This document shows, one piece after another, positions 35,952 through 47,418 of a stretch of DNA of 64,000 bases; positions within the stretch are counted from its first letter, which is position 1, and every line of letters begins with the position of its first letter. The position numbers and the translations under genes were made by a program. Where the stretch lies: contig CM051034.1 of the NCBI GenBank assembly GCA_027627225.1, positions 50,476,081-50,540,080 on the forward strand. Reading direction: 5' to 3'. This DNA comes from Congeria kusceri (taxonomy: Eukaryota; Mollusca; Bivalvia; Myida; Dreissenidae). The notes beneath the pieces are model-generated. The model was not told the origin of the DNA, did no database searches, and saw only the letters and a list, made by a program, of their open reading frames with translations.

Positions 35952-38499
35952 TGTGTTACAACAACGTTTGTCTACACATCAAAGGTGATATTATGTCTTA
36001 GAAACCCGATTACTTACTTATGATTTTAATATTTAATTCGTTAGCTTTAGCGTTAGCTCTACCAAACTGAGTAGTAACACCTTGTTTATCAGTCAGTTAT
36101 ATAAAAAAACGTATCGTCGTTTATTTGAAGCCTTCTAAAAGCCTTTAACCTATCAAGCCGATTGACGACTATGAAACAAAATACAAAGTATGGATGTTTA
36201 ATTAGTTGTTGTTGGTTATAATTCGTTTAATATTGAATGAATATTTTGATTTTTGATTATTATGACAGGTACTGATATCATTATTATGTTTGCTGTTGCT
36301 ATTGGTGTCATTAGTACTTTAGCCAAGGAGGAATTGATTCTGTGGACATTGGTTTTTCTGTATGTTAGTGAACGTTATTAGCTATGATAAGCTTATGGTA
36401 GTGATCCGGATCGGGGTCCAGATCGGGGTTTGTAGGCAAATTATCTGCTTTGGTGGAATTATGCACTCTGATCTCCAAGTAAGCTTTCTGTTGATAAAAG
36501 TATGTGATTAACATATTTGCTTGTAAGTCAAATATAATTTGTTCATGACTCTTTGACACCAGCATTGATTCTTGATCTGTACGTTTGTTACTAGGGTTAT
36601 ACAAAAGGTTGCAGCAGGAAGATGTCTCAGGCCTATAACAAAACGTATCACAACAATGACACAAAATATATGTAAACAAGTCGAATATGAATTGTGTGTT
36701 TTGTTGGAATGTCCTTTATATCATATTTTTGGAAGCATGATACAATTATTGAGCTTTAAAATCAATTCGAAATCTTGCAATATGAATCAGCATGATAATG
36801 CTAAACCTATTGTAACCAGTGTACAACACAAAATTATAATTTTGTCTAAATAAGTTCCATATTTGTGTCTGTGTTTTGACGATTGTATGCGTGTTTTGAT
36901 GAATATTCTGATCTAAAAGAGCACAATTTATTTAATAAATGTAGGCATAAAACAACTTTTGTTTGGATTGGACCGTAGAACTGTGTATTGGAAACGTGCG
37001 TTTTGTTAATTGGAGACGTGTTTTTTGTTATTAACTTTTGAAGTCTGATGCCTGACTAAAGTAATGCAGTTTTGTTTGCATTTGACTGTAGAAATGTGTA
37101 TTGGAAACGTGTGTTTTGCTTATTGGAAACGTGTGTTTTGTTTATTGGAAACGTGTGTTTTGTTATTAACCTTTGACGTCTGATGCCTGCCTAAGAAATG
37201 CAGATTTGTTTGCATTTGACTGTAGAAATGTGTATTGGAAACGAGTGTTTTTATTTATTTATTGGAAACGTGTGTTTTGTTATTAATTTTTGACGTTTGA
37301 TGCCTGTCTACAGTGATGCAGTTTTGTTTTCATGTGGCATCGCAAGGTAACAATGTCAATGTTAATATATGTGTATATATGTTTTTAATAATAAAGAACT
37401 ATATCATGTTTTTTACCGTGTTAATTTATACTTTGTAGACATAGTGTTGCCAATTTTCTGACATTGCATTGTACAAGTAATCCCAGCTCGTTCACAGTGC
37501 TTACACGTAAGTACTGTATTGCCTTACTACCTTAACAATATAGTATTCAGTAATAATACAAAACAAGTAACACGTTTGTTCCCAAGTCGTGTAAATACGG
37601 TTATGAAATTGCGATATTTCAATAAATATCAGAAACAACACATTTATAATCCATACTTGTACTTAGATAGTACCAATTTTAACAGCTCTCGATCGGAGAG
37701 AGCAGAATACCACCAAGATTGGTAACTCTACTTTGTTGAATTTTTCAGTGAGAGTTTACCTCTCTTTCTCATTATTCCCAAAATAAAGAATCCTATAAAA
37801 ATGCTGCCTCCAAACGGTGATCAGAATCTTCTCCAAAATCTAGTAATTTCTTAATTGGTCAAGTTCCAACTTTCTCCAAAGATTTCATCGGAGGAGCTAA
37901 TAAATATAATTAACAGCTGTTATCGTTATATATTATAACACGGTTATCACTAGACTGTGTAATTTTATAATTGTGGCTACACGCAGCTTATTGGTCGGAC
38001 GCTGTTCATTTGAACTTCAACTGGTGAGATTTTTCACATAGTTATCCTTTGGTTTTAATATTTCAATTCTTCCTGCTGATACATTTGCAATTATTTAGTG
38101 CACCACATCTTTTTGATACATTAAGTTCAGTCTCACTATGGATGCTCTTGTATAAAAATCTTGTACGTCAATTTTAGGCACGTTGCGCACATCGAAATGC
38201 AAAAATCAGCACAAGTAATTAAATTGTTAAATGTGTTTTACTATAAACAATTTAATATAGACCGTACAATACAAGAAATTAAAGAACCTGCCATTAACCG
38301 CACCAGCATGTATAATCGGAACACAAGACAGGATGTTTATAATTTAGTGTACATGTTAAACGTATGCATTTACTTGATTTAAAAAAGTATTTGTAAGATG
38401 GTATTTAAAAGTTGGTTCAATACGCTATCATAAAAATAACAAATAAAAATTACCAAATGTAGACAGGACCACAACATTTGAAGAAAACAGATCTCCGCT
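35952..38499. other. P2-P3 interval, left part
   Basis: No supported gene. It contains the tandem repeat at 36,955-37,340; the remainder is AT-rich. Confidence 0.5.
36955..37340. repeat. Nested tandem repeat, about 130-bp unit with 22-bp sub-unit
   Basis: A unit running from GCAGTTTTGTTTGCATTTGA through TTATTGGAAACGTGTGTTTT to GACGTCTGATGCCTG repeats about three times. Within it, the TTATTGGAAACGTGTGTTTT sub-unit is itself repeated one to three times. Confidence 0.85.
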
Positions 38500-38504
38500 A
38501 AAGC

Positions 38505-39860
38505 CTGGGTCACACATAGGTCGCCGACCGATTACCGACCTCCGACAACTAAAATTTGCGGCAACCGTCAACCTCTGGCGACCAAAATCCAGAAAAAAGC
38601 AATGGAATTTTAGTCGGAGACTGGTCGGCGATATCAAAGACTGGTCGCCGACCTGTCGTGCGAAAAGTCGGCGATCGTCTTCCGACCATCAGCAACCATT
38701 GGTTGGCGGCTAGGTGGCGATTGGTTGGCAACTGATTGTCGACGCTCGGAGGATAAAAAATTAGGATTATTCGATATTTAACTCAGTTCTAGGATTGTCC
38801 TCATTGTTGAAAAACGTTTGCCTATAAATTATATATTTGGCTTTGGGCTATATGTTGATGTGTGCCTTGTGAAAATTAAAAAAACAACTGAATTTATTCG
38901 TCTCGATTTGTTGATTATTTAATTGAATTATATTTGTTATATTATTATCCTCTACTATGTCCCGCAGCACATTCTAATGTTAAGGTAAACTATCAAGTGC
39001 ACTTTCTATGACCGGTAATATCATCTTGTCCCTACCCTGCTGCTAACACTTCTAAATTATAACAATTACGTTTCGTGTCACTTTTAAAAGAAAGTTGTAA
39101 AAATGTGCCTTCATTTTTTAAATGTGTTTTGGAGATTAAGGTAACTCGGCGAACGGTCGTAAGATGGTCTGCGACTAATCGCCGACCAGTCGGCAATCAG
39201 TAGGCGATCAACCGTTGACCAGTCGGCAATGAAAAATTGGTATTGGAAAAATCACACTTGGTCTGCGACTAGTCGGCGATCGTCACAGACCAGGCTGCGA
39301 TTGATCGCCGACTAAATAAAGACAAACGAAAACCTTCTCATGACCTGTTTTGGCGGCAAAAGGTCTTCTATTGCCTAGGTCACATATAGGTCGCCGACCG
39401 ATTATCGACCACCGACAACTAAAATTTGCGGCGACCGTAGTCAACCTCTGGCGGCCAAAATCCAGACAAAAGCAATTTTAGTCGGAGACTGGTCGGCAAT
39501 CGATCCAAGATTAGTCGGCGACCGATTGTACGAAAGACGGCGATCGTCTTACGACCATCAACAACCATCAACGACTGGCGGCAAAAGGCTTTCTATAGCC
39601 GAGGTCACACATAGGTCGCCGACCGACTAAAATTTGCGGCGACCATAGTCAACCTCTGGCGGCCAAAATCCAGACAAAAGCAATTTTAGTCGGAGACTGG
39701 TCGGCGATCGATCCAAGATTAGTCGGCGACCGATAGTACGAAAAGACGGCGATCGTCTTCCGACCATCAACAACCATCATCGACTGGCTGGCGACTAGTT
39801 AGCCATTTGTTAGCGACCAGTTGGCGATTGGTTGGCGACTGGTTGTCGATGCTCGGTGGG
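38505..39860. repeat. TCGCCGAC-rich self-complementary repeat array
   Basis: Three units begin GGTCACACATAGGTCGCC or a close variant at about 38,509, 39,379 and 39,603. Each contains both GTCGCCGACCGATTA and its approximate complement TTAGTCGGAGACTGGTCGGC, so units can fold on themselves. The second and third are adjacent units of about 224 bp; the first is separated from them by about 870 bp that includes AT-rich sequence. No protein frame accounts for it. It is probably a MITE or foldback family. Confidence 0.7.
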
Positions 39861-41364
39861 CGGAATTATGACTATTTGATATTGTTGGTATATTGTATAA
39901 CCAAAGTTTTCTCATGCATTCATGTATTCTCACAAGTCAGAATAGCGCAAATGGTTAGAATACAGTCAATTGTCATTTGTTTTTAAAAACACTCATGCCT
40001 TCGATGCACACACTGGGTTTTCTTTTCTTTAAGTGTTCTGTTTTTTGTTTTTTTTTTAAATTAAATATCTTATAATATACTTAATTATTCATGTTTTATT
40101 ACTTTATACACATTTTGTTGATTGCAGTTATTCAATAGTAATATTTAAATTGCTGAAGGAGATCACTTTATCTTAGACTTAGACCCTTTAAAAATGTATG
40201 GACAAATGCGGTGATTCGAATCATCACCAAAATCTAATTAAGCTTTTATTGCCGGATTTCCAGCCTTCCAAGACTAGTTCATGCTATATATTTCATTACT
40301 TTGCCGTAATGTAGAAGACGTACAAATATGCAGATACATAGACAGGCGGACAGACAGACAGACACACAGGCAGACGGCTGGCCGGACAGACAGACAGGTA
40401 GACAGAACTACGCCGGTAACGCATTAATTAATTAACAGAGGTAATATTGTGCACCAGTCTACAACACGTGTTCAAAAGTGCTATTTAAAATTTGACAAAA
40501 AACGAATATGTAATAGTCGATTTGTTCAAAGCGATTTTACTTCGCTGAATTTCCGTTTGCCTTTGAACGGATGACACTATTGTTATTTAATTCATTTAAT
40601 GAAAACAGCTGCAATCACTTAGATCTTTGGAGTTCGATATAAAATTCGAGGAAACAGTGCTGTATTCCTATATGCACAGAATATCGCGGACAGCATGTCC
40701 GTATGTATATGCGTTTAAATTTATATTTTCTCTGTCCCTAATGATTTAATTGTTATAACAACATCTATATAATGTTTTTTTCTAAACGTTTGATGATAAC
40801 TCGGTATATAAACTATATATTACATATAGGCTGTTTGCATATTGTAACAAGTATCTTGGAGTTAGATCAATTTAATTGTTAAAAATATCAAATTATTACA
40901 ATTTTATATCATGATGTGATCAAATTTCAAAGTTACTCAAGCAAAGTTTAAACTATAATACACACCGTTAAAATTACCAATATATTATTGGACTAAGTAC
41001 GATTTCTCGAAGGATTGATATAAATGGGGTATATACATTGTCCCAGTTTGGCCTTCAACTAACAAGATGCATGCATTGTGGGACAAACATTAGATTGCAA
41101 TGCGTCCCATGCGCCATGTTGGTATAAACAAGACATAACCGATTATATAAACATATACATGAACATGTAGGTTATTACGACATCTAGATCCCAATTCATT
41201 GGAAGGACAGTGTTTAATTTTTGAATCGTTAATCATTTTAATAGTAATTCCTGTTAGTGTACATCAAGCGTTTGATTTTGCATCAGCGTAACAATAATAC
41301 AATTGTTGAAAGTAGTGAAGATCTCATCAATTATTTCAACATAAAATACGCAATCGTTTTACAG
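39861..41364. other. Upstream flank of P3
   Basis: Apart from the GACA microsatellite I see no structure. No leader-exon motif like those of P1, P2, P4 and P6 was found, consistent with P3 being a dead copy. Confidence 0.45.
40330..40408. repeat. GACA-type microsatellite
   Basis: Degenerate GACA/CAGA repeats (GACAGACAGACAGACACACA) with C-rich interruptions. Confidence 0.85.
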
Positions 41365-42244
41365 AACAGCATGCGGCATCAATAGATGCTTGTGGATTTC
41401 GCTTTATGGAACCCGTGTTTGGATTTTGCGAAAATTGCTGTGTTGGACTTGGAGAGAGATGTTTTTCTAATCACAAGAAAATTGCTATATTTACTGACCA
41501 TGTCATATACCCGTTGCATGAATCCACCCAAACTTCATACAACCCGGTGAAAATAGAAAACGACATCCACGAACAAAAATGCTCCATTCGTGAGACCGAC
41601 ACAAAGTCTCTATATTGTAAGAAGCACGATGTCACAATTTTTGGGCGTTGCATGCGTTCAGACCACAGGCCTTGTCTGGATGATATAGTTGACCTTCATG
41701 ATGTAAGATTTGATAAACATCGTACAGATGAACTTAAGACAACACTGAAAACATTGGAAAACGAAATAAGTGCGATAGAAGCCCGCATTGCTGAAAGCGT
41801 CAAAACAAATAATGAATGCAAATCAAAATACATGAAAGCCATTCGAGAATATAGCAAAAGGTTGCAAGCGAGACTTGACCAGTTGCGAAAAATGCAGAGA
41901 AAGCTATTCAACACACACTAAATGAAAGCAATATTTGTCGACTAGAAAGCAAATGCAAGGAAGCCAAACTCCGCCTTCAAACTCAAAGCTCTTTAATAAA
42001 CGAATTTTCACACAAGAAACACGAGCGACATGTGTTTATTGCGTCAAAAAGATAGGGGAAGGACGTGGATGAACTCAATACAATGATTCGACAGTCGAAC
42101 GTGGAAAACAGTATTGTAGAATTCAACTTTTTGCAAAATACAGCAGTGGAACGTGCACTGCAAAACGATTTCAATGAAATTGGAACACTACAAGAGGCGT
42201 GCATTGGAAGTGAGGAGGTGATTGAAGATATACCTGAGAAAGAG
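41365..42244 (+). pseudogene. P3 exon 1: broken B-box/coiled-coil exon
   Basis: Follows the acceptor TTTTACAG. The only ATG aligned with the family start (41,371) is one base out of frame. The family frame reads AASIDACGFRFMEPVFGF, so C11 is also lost (R or F in its place). B-box2 lacks C91 (VTIFGRC). A frameshift lies near 41,888 (RKMQRK), and an in-frame TAG replaces the leucine codon of KRLGKD at about 42,052. The normal GAG|GTAAAC donor is GAG|GCATAA. A MITE begins about 20 bp further on. Five independent lesions make this a clear pseudogene. An open frame from an internal ATG (41,406) still covers about 171 codons. Confidence 0.85.
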
Positions 42245-42265
42245 GCATAAATATTTAACAATATT

Positions 42266-42493
42266 TGACGCGTGTCGTGGGAAAATTGGGCTTAATGTAT
42301 GTGAGTAAAGTGTCATAGATTAGTCTATGCAGTACGCACAGGCTAATCCGGGACGACACTTTCCGCCTACAGTAGATTTATGTTTAGAAGAGACATCCTC
42401 GAACAGAAAATACCATAAAAGCGGACTGCACAAGCTGACCATTGAAGACATTTACGCACAAGCATTAAGCACGGTTTCCAACAACTTGCCTCA
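42266..42493. mobile_element. 263-bp MITE family, deleted copy 4
   Basis: The left end TGACGCGTGTCGTGGGAAAA and right end CAACAACTTGCCTCA match the family, and both internal cores are recognisable, but it is about 35 bp short and highly diverged. It lies just inside P3 intron 1. Confidence 0.7.
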
Positions 42494-42895
42494 TTAAAAT
42501 TTTATTATTTAATATTGGAATATTCGATGCCATCCTAAATTTTCTCTGAGCTTACTTAAATGTTGGAAGATATTGTCTGATCTAACTGTTTTTGTTTTCT
42601 ATTTTAATTTTCTGTTTTCCTAAACATAGAGTAAATTGTGAAAATTATCAATTCTATTATGATGAATTTTAGGTTGAAATAATACAACTGTATGTTCGTA
42701 TGTGGCTCTTCTAAATTATTTAACATAGCGAATGCTTGTATTAAATGATGTTGATTGTGTTAAAGCCATTTGCGATACTGATCAAATTGGATACACATAT
42801 AAAATAATTATTAAAGTAGAACATTGTAAAATATTACAAAGTAAACTGAATCTTGCTGCTATTCCTATATAATGGCGTTTAAAACAATTGTAGAT
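42410..42895. repeat. Direct duplication, source copy (P3 intron 1)
   Basis: From AAATACCATAAAAGCGG in the right half of the MITE through to TGCTGCTATTCCTATATAAT, this intron-1 segment is repeated at 44,519-44,995 at high identity and in the same orientation. Confidence 0.85.
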
Positions 42896-42923
42896 CAATG
42901 TGTTGTTATTTTGATATTGACAG

Positions 42924-43089
42924 GTAGCTGTAGAGGAACAGACTGGAACGTCTGCTATTTGTATGGATGAGTATTCTAATCTCAAGAAGCTTGGCTGTGG
43001 TCACATCTTCTGTTCAGATTGCATCGACCAATCGCTGAGCTTCGAACCAAGTTGCCTTGTGTGTTTTCACGTCTTAGGGATAATCAATG
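42924..43089 (+). pseudogene. P3 exon 2: RING finger with one lost cysteine
   Basis: Acceptor TTGATATTGACAG, donor GTATGC; 166 nt, phase 0 in and phase 1 out. The frame is open and reads VAVEEQTGTSAICMDEYSN, then LGCGHIFCSDCID and SCLVC. It is a C3HC4-type RING in which the first cysteine is replaced (TSAIC rather than TCAIC-like), while the C-x-H-x2-C-x2-C and C-x2-C pairs are intact. The sequence ends GIIN, just before the DTC linker. Confidence 0.8.
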
Positions 43090-43192
43090 GTATGCGACAA
43101 TACCGGATTCGTCAAAATAACTACTAGTATAACGACATTTGAATTACATATAATAGTTGTGATTCCACTGTACTTCGAAAACCAACAAGCAG

Positions 43193-43290
43193 ACATCCCA
43201 AATAAATCTGGGAAGAGGACTGTTACACGAAAATCGGGTCGCTGTACTGGATATGAAACGAAGAGGATACTCATTACATATGAATTTTTT
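43193..43290 (+). pseudogene. P3 exon 3: Deltex C-terminal domain, part a
   Basis: Acceptor CCAACAAGCAG. A phase 1 entry gives GDIPNKSGKRTVTRKSG, then GYETKRILITYEF and a stop in place of a donor. GYET..ILITYEF matches the first DTC strand pair. The QPPG motif has changed to IPNKSG. Confidence 0.65.
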
Positions 43291-43587
43291 TAGTAGACGC
43301 AAATCTGTAGGTATAAATATTTAAGACTCGTGTATGGTTACATTGTCGATACAACCTGTACAATACATGAATATGTTTGTAAATGATACAATGGAAACTA
43401 ACGTCGAGACAAATCCTGACAATTTACATTAAATCAAACGGCAAAACAATAATGCAGGTTATTCAGATAATCAAATGCGAATAAATTTTATTATATTCGA
43501 AATATACAAGAAAGTAAGTTTTGAAGGCGTGTTCATCATTATAAAAAGTGCAAATTAGTATGTGGTAACTATATGTATTTGTTCCAG

Positions 43588-43783
43588 GATATACATCTGT
43601 ATCCAGGTGAAATTATCCAGAGGTAACTCGAACCGCGTATCTACCTGACAATGAGCAAGGACAAAACATATGTAGAATGCTAAAAGTTGCATTTCAAAGG
43701 AAGCTAGTGTTCACCATTGGAACACAGGGAGCGATAATGTGGAATAGCATCATTCACAAAACGAACTATAAACCACATGCTAA
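43588..43783 (+). pseudogene. P3 exon 4: Deltex C-terminal domain, part b
   Basis: Acceptor TTTGTTCCAG. A phase 0 entry reads DIHLYPGEIIQR and stops; one missing base relative to P2 restores the frame as RTAYLPDNEQGQNICRMLK, continuing VAFQRKLVFTIGT. The catalytic-site motif is altered to WNSIIHK compared with WNDIHHN in P2. The donor GTATGT leaves phase 2. Confidence 0.75.
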
Positions 43784-44471
43784 GTATGTATTAATTATAA
43801 TGTGTCAAGATAATTTTTTTTTGTCGTATTTAAAATCTCTACATCTTTTCATATGTATGACACCATTAAACTTGTATTGATGTGTCGTGATACTGATTTA
43901 ATTTAGTACAGTATCACTGTTAACGTATTTTCACAAGTACCGCATTTTTATATTTTATAATGGGCATATAAGAATCTATATTCACGTACTTGTAATAGGA
44001 AAAATTAGAAAAATGATAATTACGTACCATAAGCATATACAATGTACATGTAATGCAATGTCTCGTCCGATTATGAATCTTTCATTATTAATTTCCACTA
44101 TTATTGTTACACATAACGTGAACTTCAATTGTACATTGATGGTATAGGGTAGATGTATGTATAAATAATTTATAAACTGTATATTTGCAAGTTTTCATTT
44201 AACATTGTTTGTTTAACGTTGACAGTAGCATGACCATACATTTGATACCGGTAATTGTTTTTTGTATAACTAGCTACAATCTGACCGAATATTATATACA
44301 TTTTAAAATTATCTACGAGTCATTATGAAATCCCCGTAAATTGTCACTAAAATTAAGACACAAATATATTCAACTCAAGTTTATATGTTTTAATAATGCA
44401 AACGTTTATATCTGCCTGATATTCTTGTGAATACGTGAATCCTCGCTGTAATGGGTACGTTCATTCTACGT

Positions 44472-44520
44472 TTGGCTATCCCGACCCAGGATATCTTGAA
44501 AGAGTTCCTAAAGATCTGGA
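44472..44520 (+). pseudogene. P3 exon 5: truncated Deltex C-terminus
   Basis: The frame reads FGYPDPGYLERVPKDL and then runs into MITE-derived sequence (AAATACCATAAAAGCGG), giving a stop within three codons. The acceptor position reads TCTACG instead of an AG. The exon was cut by the 0.48-kb duplicated segment that starts here. Confidence 0.8.
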
Positions 44521-44995
44521 AATACCATAAAAGCGGATTGCACAGGCTGATCAGGGAAGACACTTTACAAGCATTAAGCACGGTTTTCCAACAACATGCC
44601 TCATTTAAATTTTATTATTTAATATTGGAACATTCGATGTCATCTTAAATTTTCTCTGAGCTTACTTAAATGTTTAAAGATATTGTCTGATCTAACTGTT
44701 CTTTTTTCTATTTTAATTTCCTGTTTTCGTACACATAGAGAACATTGTGAAAATTATAAATTCTATTATGCTGAATTTTAGGGTTGAAATAATACAACTA
44801 TATGTTTGTATGTGGCTCTTCTACAAACATAGCAAACGCTTGTTTTAAATAATGTTGATTGTGTTAAAGCCAAATGAGATATTGATCAAATTGGATACAC
44901 ATATACAATAATTATTAAAGTAGAACATTGTAAAATATTACAAGGTAAACTGAATCTTGCTGCTATTCCTATTTAATGGCATTAAAACAATTCAA
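44519..44995. repeat. Direct duplication, inserted copy truncating P3
   Basis: This copy of 42,410-42,895 begins exactly where the P3 DTC exon is cut. It contains half of a MITE and part of P3 intron 1, so it is a templated copy of nearby sequence rather than an independent transposition. Confidence 0.85.
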
Positions 44996-45048
44996 TACGT
45001 TTGGCGAAAAACGTTTAATTTTAAAAGCAATCATCCTTTAAGAACTTA

Positions 45049-45610
45049 ATGTTAATGTTAAGGCCTTCTAACATTGCACCTAATAGCGTTGTGCACAATT
45101 CTCAGCAGGGTGACGTTTTAATAAACTTCAATACAGATCAGGTGCATTTTTATGGTTATGCGAAAGTTACTTTATTTGGGATTAAAAACGATACCTCTAG
45201 ATTAGGTTTTGAGGTCGTGTTGCCTTGCGGAAATGTTGACGCATTAGATCCAGTAAGTTGTTTTAAGTGTTACATAGAGCACACTGACCGGTGTCGCGCA
45301 GTAGGAGGTCCGGTTTTCATTGGACTAAAACAGCCTAGAGAAACACTTAAAAAAAGCTTAATCTATTGCGAATATATTTGAGGAGTCTGTTTCTTTGGCG
45401 GGCCTAGACGGTCAGGGGTATTCCGCATTCCGCAAAGTCTTTACGTCCCACAGGCGCTACAACCCAGAAATAGTTCGCAAAGTCGGCATGGAAGTGGTCT
45501 GAGGTGTTTTTTTTTTTACGCAGTATTCATTTCCAAACGCCTACAGATTTTGCTGACAAAGTGTTAGACTGTGAATAGGATACAGGCCAGAATGTCTTTT
45601 GTATGTAACG
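45049..45610 (+). pseudogene. Tyrosine-recombinase-like fragment
   Basis: The open frame 45,049-45,381 reads MLMLRPSNIAPNSVVHNSQ, then FGIKNDTSRLGFEVVLP and PVFIGLK. A second frame from about 45,360 reads IFEESVSLAGLDGQGYSAFRK. It is followed by a VRKVG motif near 45,474 and a frameshifted, stop-containing remainder to about 45,600. The order (arginine-containing N-part, FHGIKND-like motif, AGL..GYSA, then VG.W) resembles the C-terminal catalytic half of tyrosine recombinases carried by mollusc Crypton- or DIRS-like elements. It is recognised by pattern only. It is frameshifted and truncated, and no element ends were found. Confidence 0.45.
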
Positions 45611-47418
45611 TACAACATGTCAGTATTTTATAATCAGTATTATTCGCATGTATTATATAAATGCATACACGTTTTTGCAGGTGTATTTTATGCATAGTGC
45701 GCTCTGGTCTAGTTTTTAATGTTTAGATATACTGTATTCTATTTGTATTGTGTAAATAGTGTGTTCGTTATCGCGTGGTTTATTCTCCTTTTAACTTTTG
45801 TATGTGCAGTTACACTAACTTTGTAAATGCTAAGTTTTCCCAGGAATAATTATGTAGTTCATACACCATTGTTTTGGCGAGTTTCCGAGTTCACGAAATG
45901 CCATGCTCATACTTTTACTACCTAAATGATGCGACTAGCTGTGACATAACTACCAGCATCGAGTTTTCTTTAAAAACCGTTGACTTATTATTTTGGCATT
46001 ATTATGTTTATGATTTATTGTTAAAAATAAATTCAAGTTAATCGATTATCTGTCTTGGTGAAATTATGTTTCCAAAATTAGTAGTCACCAGATAAATGTC
46101 GTTACCTTGGCATTGCTACGTCACAGATATGATGACGTAGCTCTGCGTTCTTGGCTGTTCAATTTGTTTGTTGATATTGAGAAAATATGTGTGGTATATG
46201 GTTGTATACTGCATTTTGGTGAACACAGTGAACATGGCATAATTATGTTTATGATTTATTGTTAAATAAATTCAAGCTAATCGATTATTTGTCTTGGTGA
46301 CGTATATTTCCTCGAATCGTATAGATAGGCAATAGAGGCGGAAATAGTGAATGTAATAAGAAGCATATCATATAATGTTGCTGAATACACACACTATTTT
46401 GAATGTATCTACACCGTGCATAGTCTTCAAAGTAGTTAAATTATACCATGTAATTTTGTGCCGTTCTTCTTGTAAATGTTCAAAAATGACCGAAATTAAG
46501 ACACTTGAGATCAACGGATATCTTTACTAAAATGTTATCAACAACGGGTTTTCATCACTTTCCAAATACAAACATTTACAACATCAGTTTACCAATACAA
46601 TTATTACATTTGAAAATATTTTTACTTTATCAACAACGCCGAATTTCGGATACAAACACATTCTAGTTATATTCTTCGTTAAAATAGAATAAAATGGAAT
46701 ATATGTCACGTCACATTTTTGTTTGAGTGGACGGAAGTATGTGTCTGCTTGAAAATTATGTCATGTTTATATACTTTTAGATTTTTTTTATTTAACGTGT
46801 ATTTTTTTAGCAGGACAAACATTTACATTTGTTTATATTCTTTCATTTAAATTGTGTGCGTGTATTGGGAACACATATGGCGATTCCGTAAAAATGGCGA
46901 CACAGAAATAGAATGCTCACATTTAAAATGACGACCCCATCGTAATTTTTAGCGGGCAGTGTGCGATACGTTGGAGAAAACCATCTCGTAAAACTGGAGT
47001 GCCGTTGTTTATCCTAACCGGTGTGTGTATTTAATGTTGAACAGACTCACAATCCTTGCCGATGAGGACATAGCCACTGGCACAAGACGTTAAATCAACG
47101 AATAAGATTATTCAGATAACTTAACGAACTTAATTTTAAGCGTTTTTAATTAGAATTATTTATTAATACGTAAAGCAATATTGGTACTCGGCATTTTTGC
47201 GAACGCACACGTATTTTTTCTTGGGTCTAGGTCTATTATTTATTCTTAAATCTTAGAATGGATTGACGAATACGGGCCCCGCACTTACCTCAAAATGACT
47301 TCTAACTGGGCTCTATGACCATAGTCTCGTTACGGACTAAAATAGAATATTCCTGAGGTGGAATATGTTTGATTAACTTGAGCCGTACCGTACATACAGT
47401 GTCTCGAAGAAATTTGTC
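45611..47418. other. Gene-free stretch with a 70-bp direct duplication
   Basis: A segment reading TTATGTTTATGATTTATTGT and ending TGTCTTGGTGA is present at about 45,999-46,062 and again at 46,238-46,301. No gene is supported elsewhere in the interval. Confidence 0.6.
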
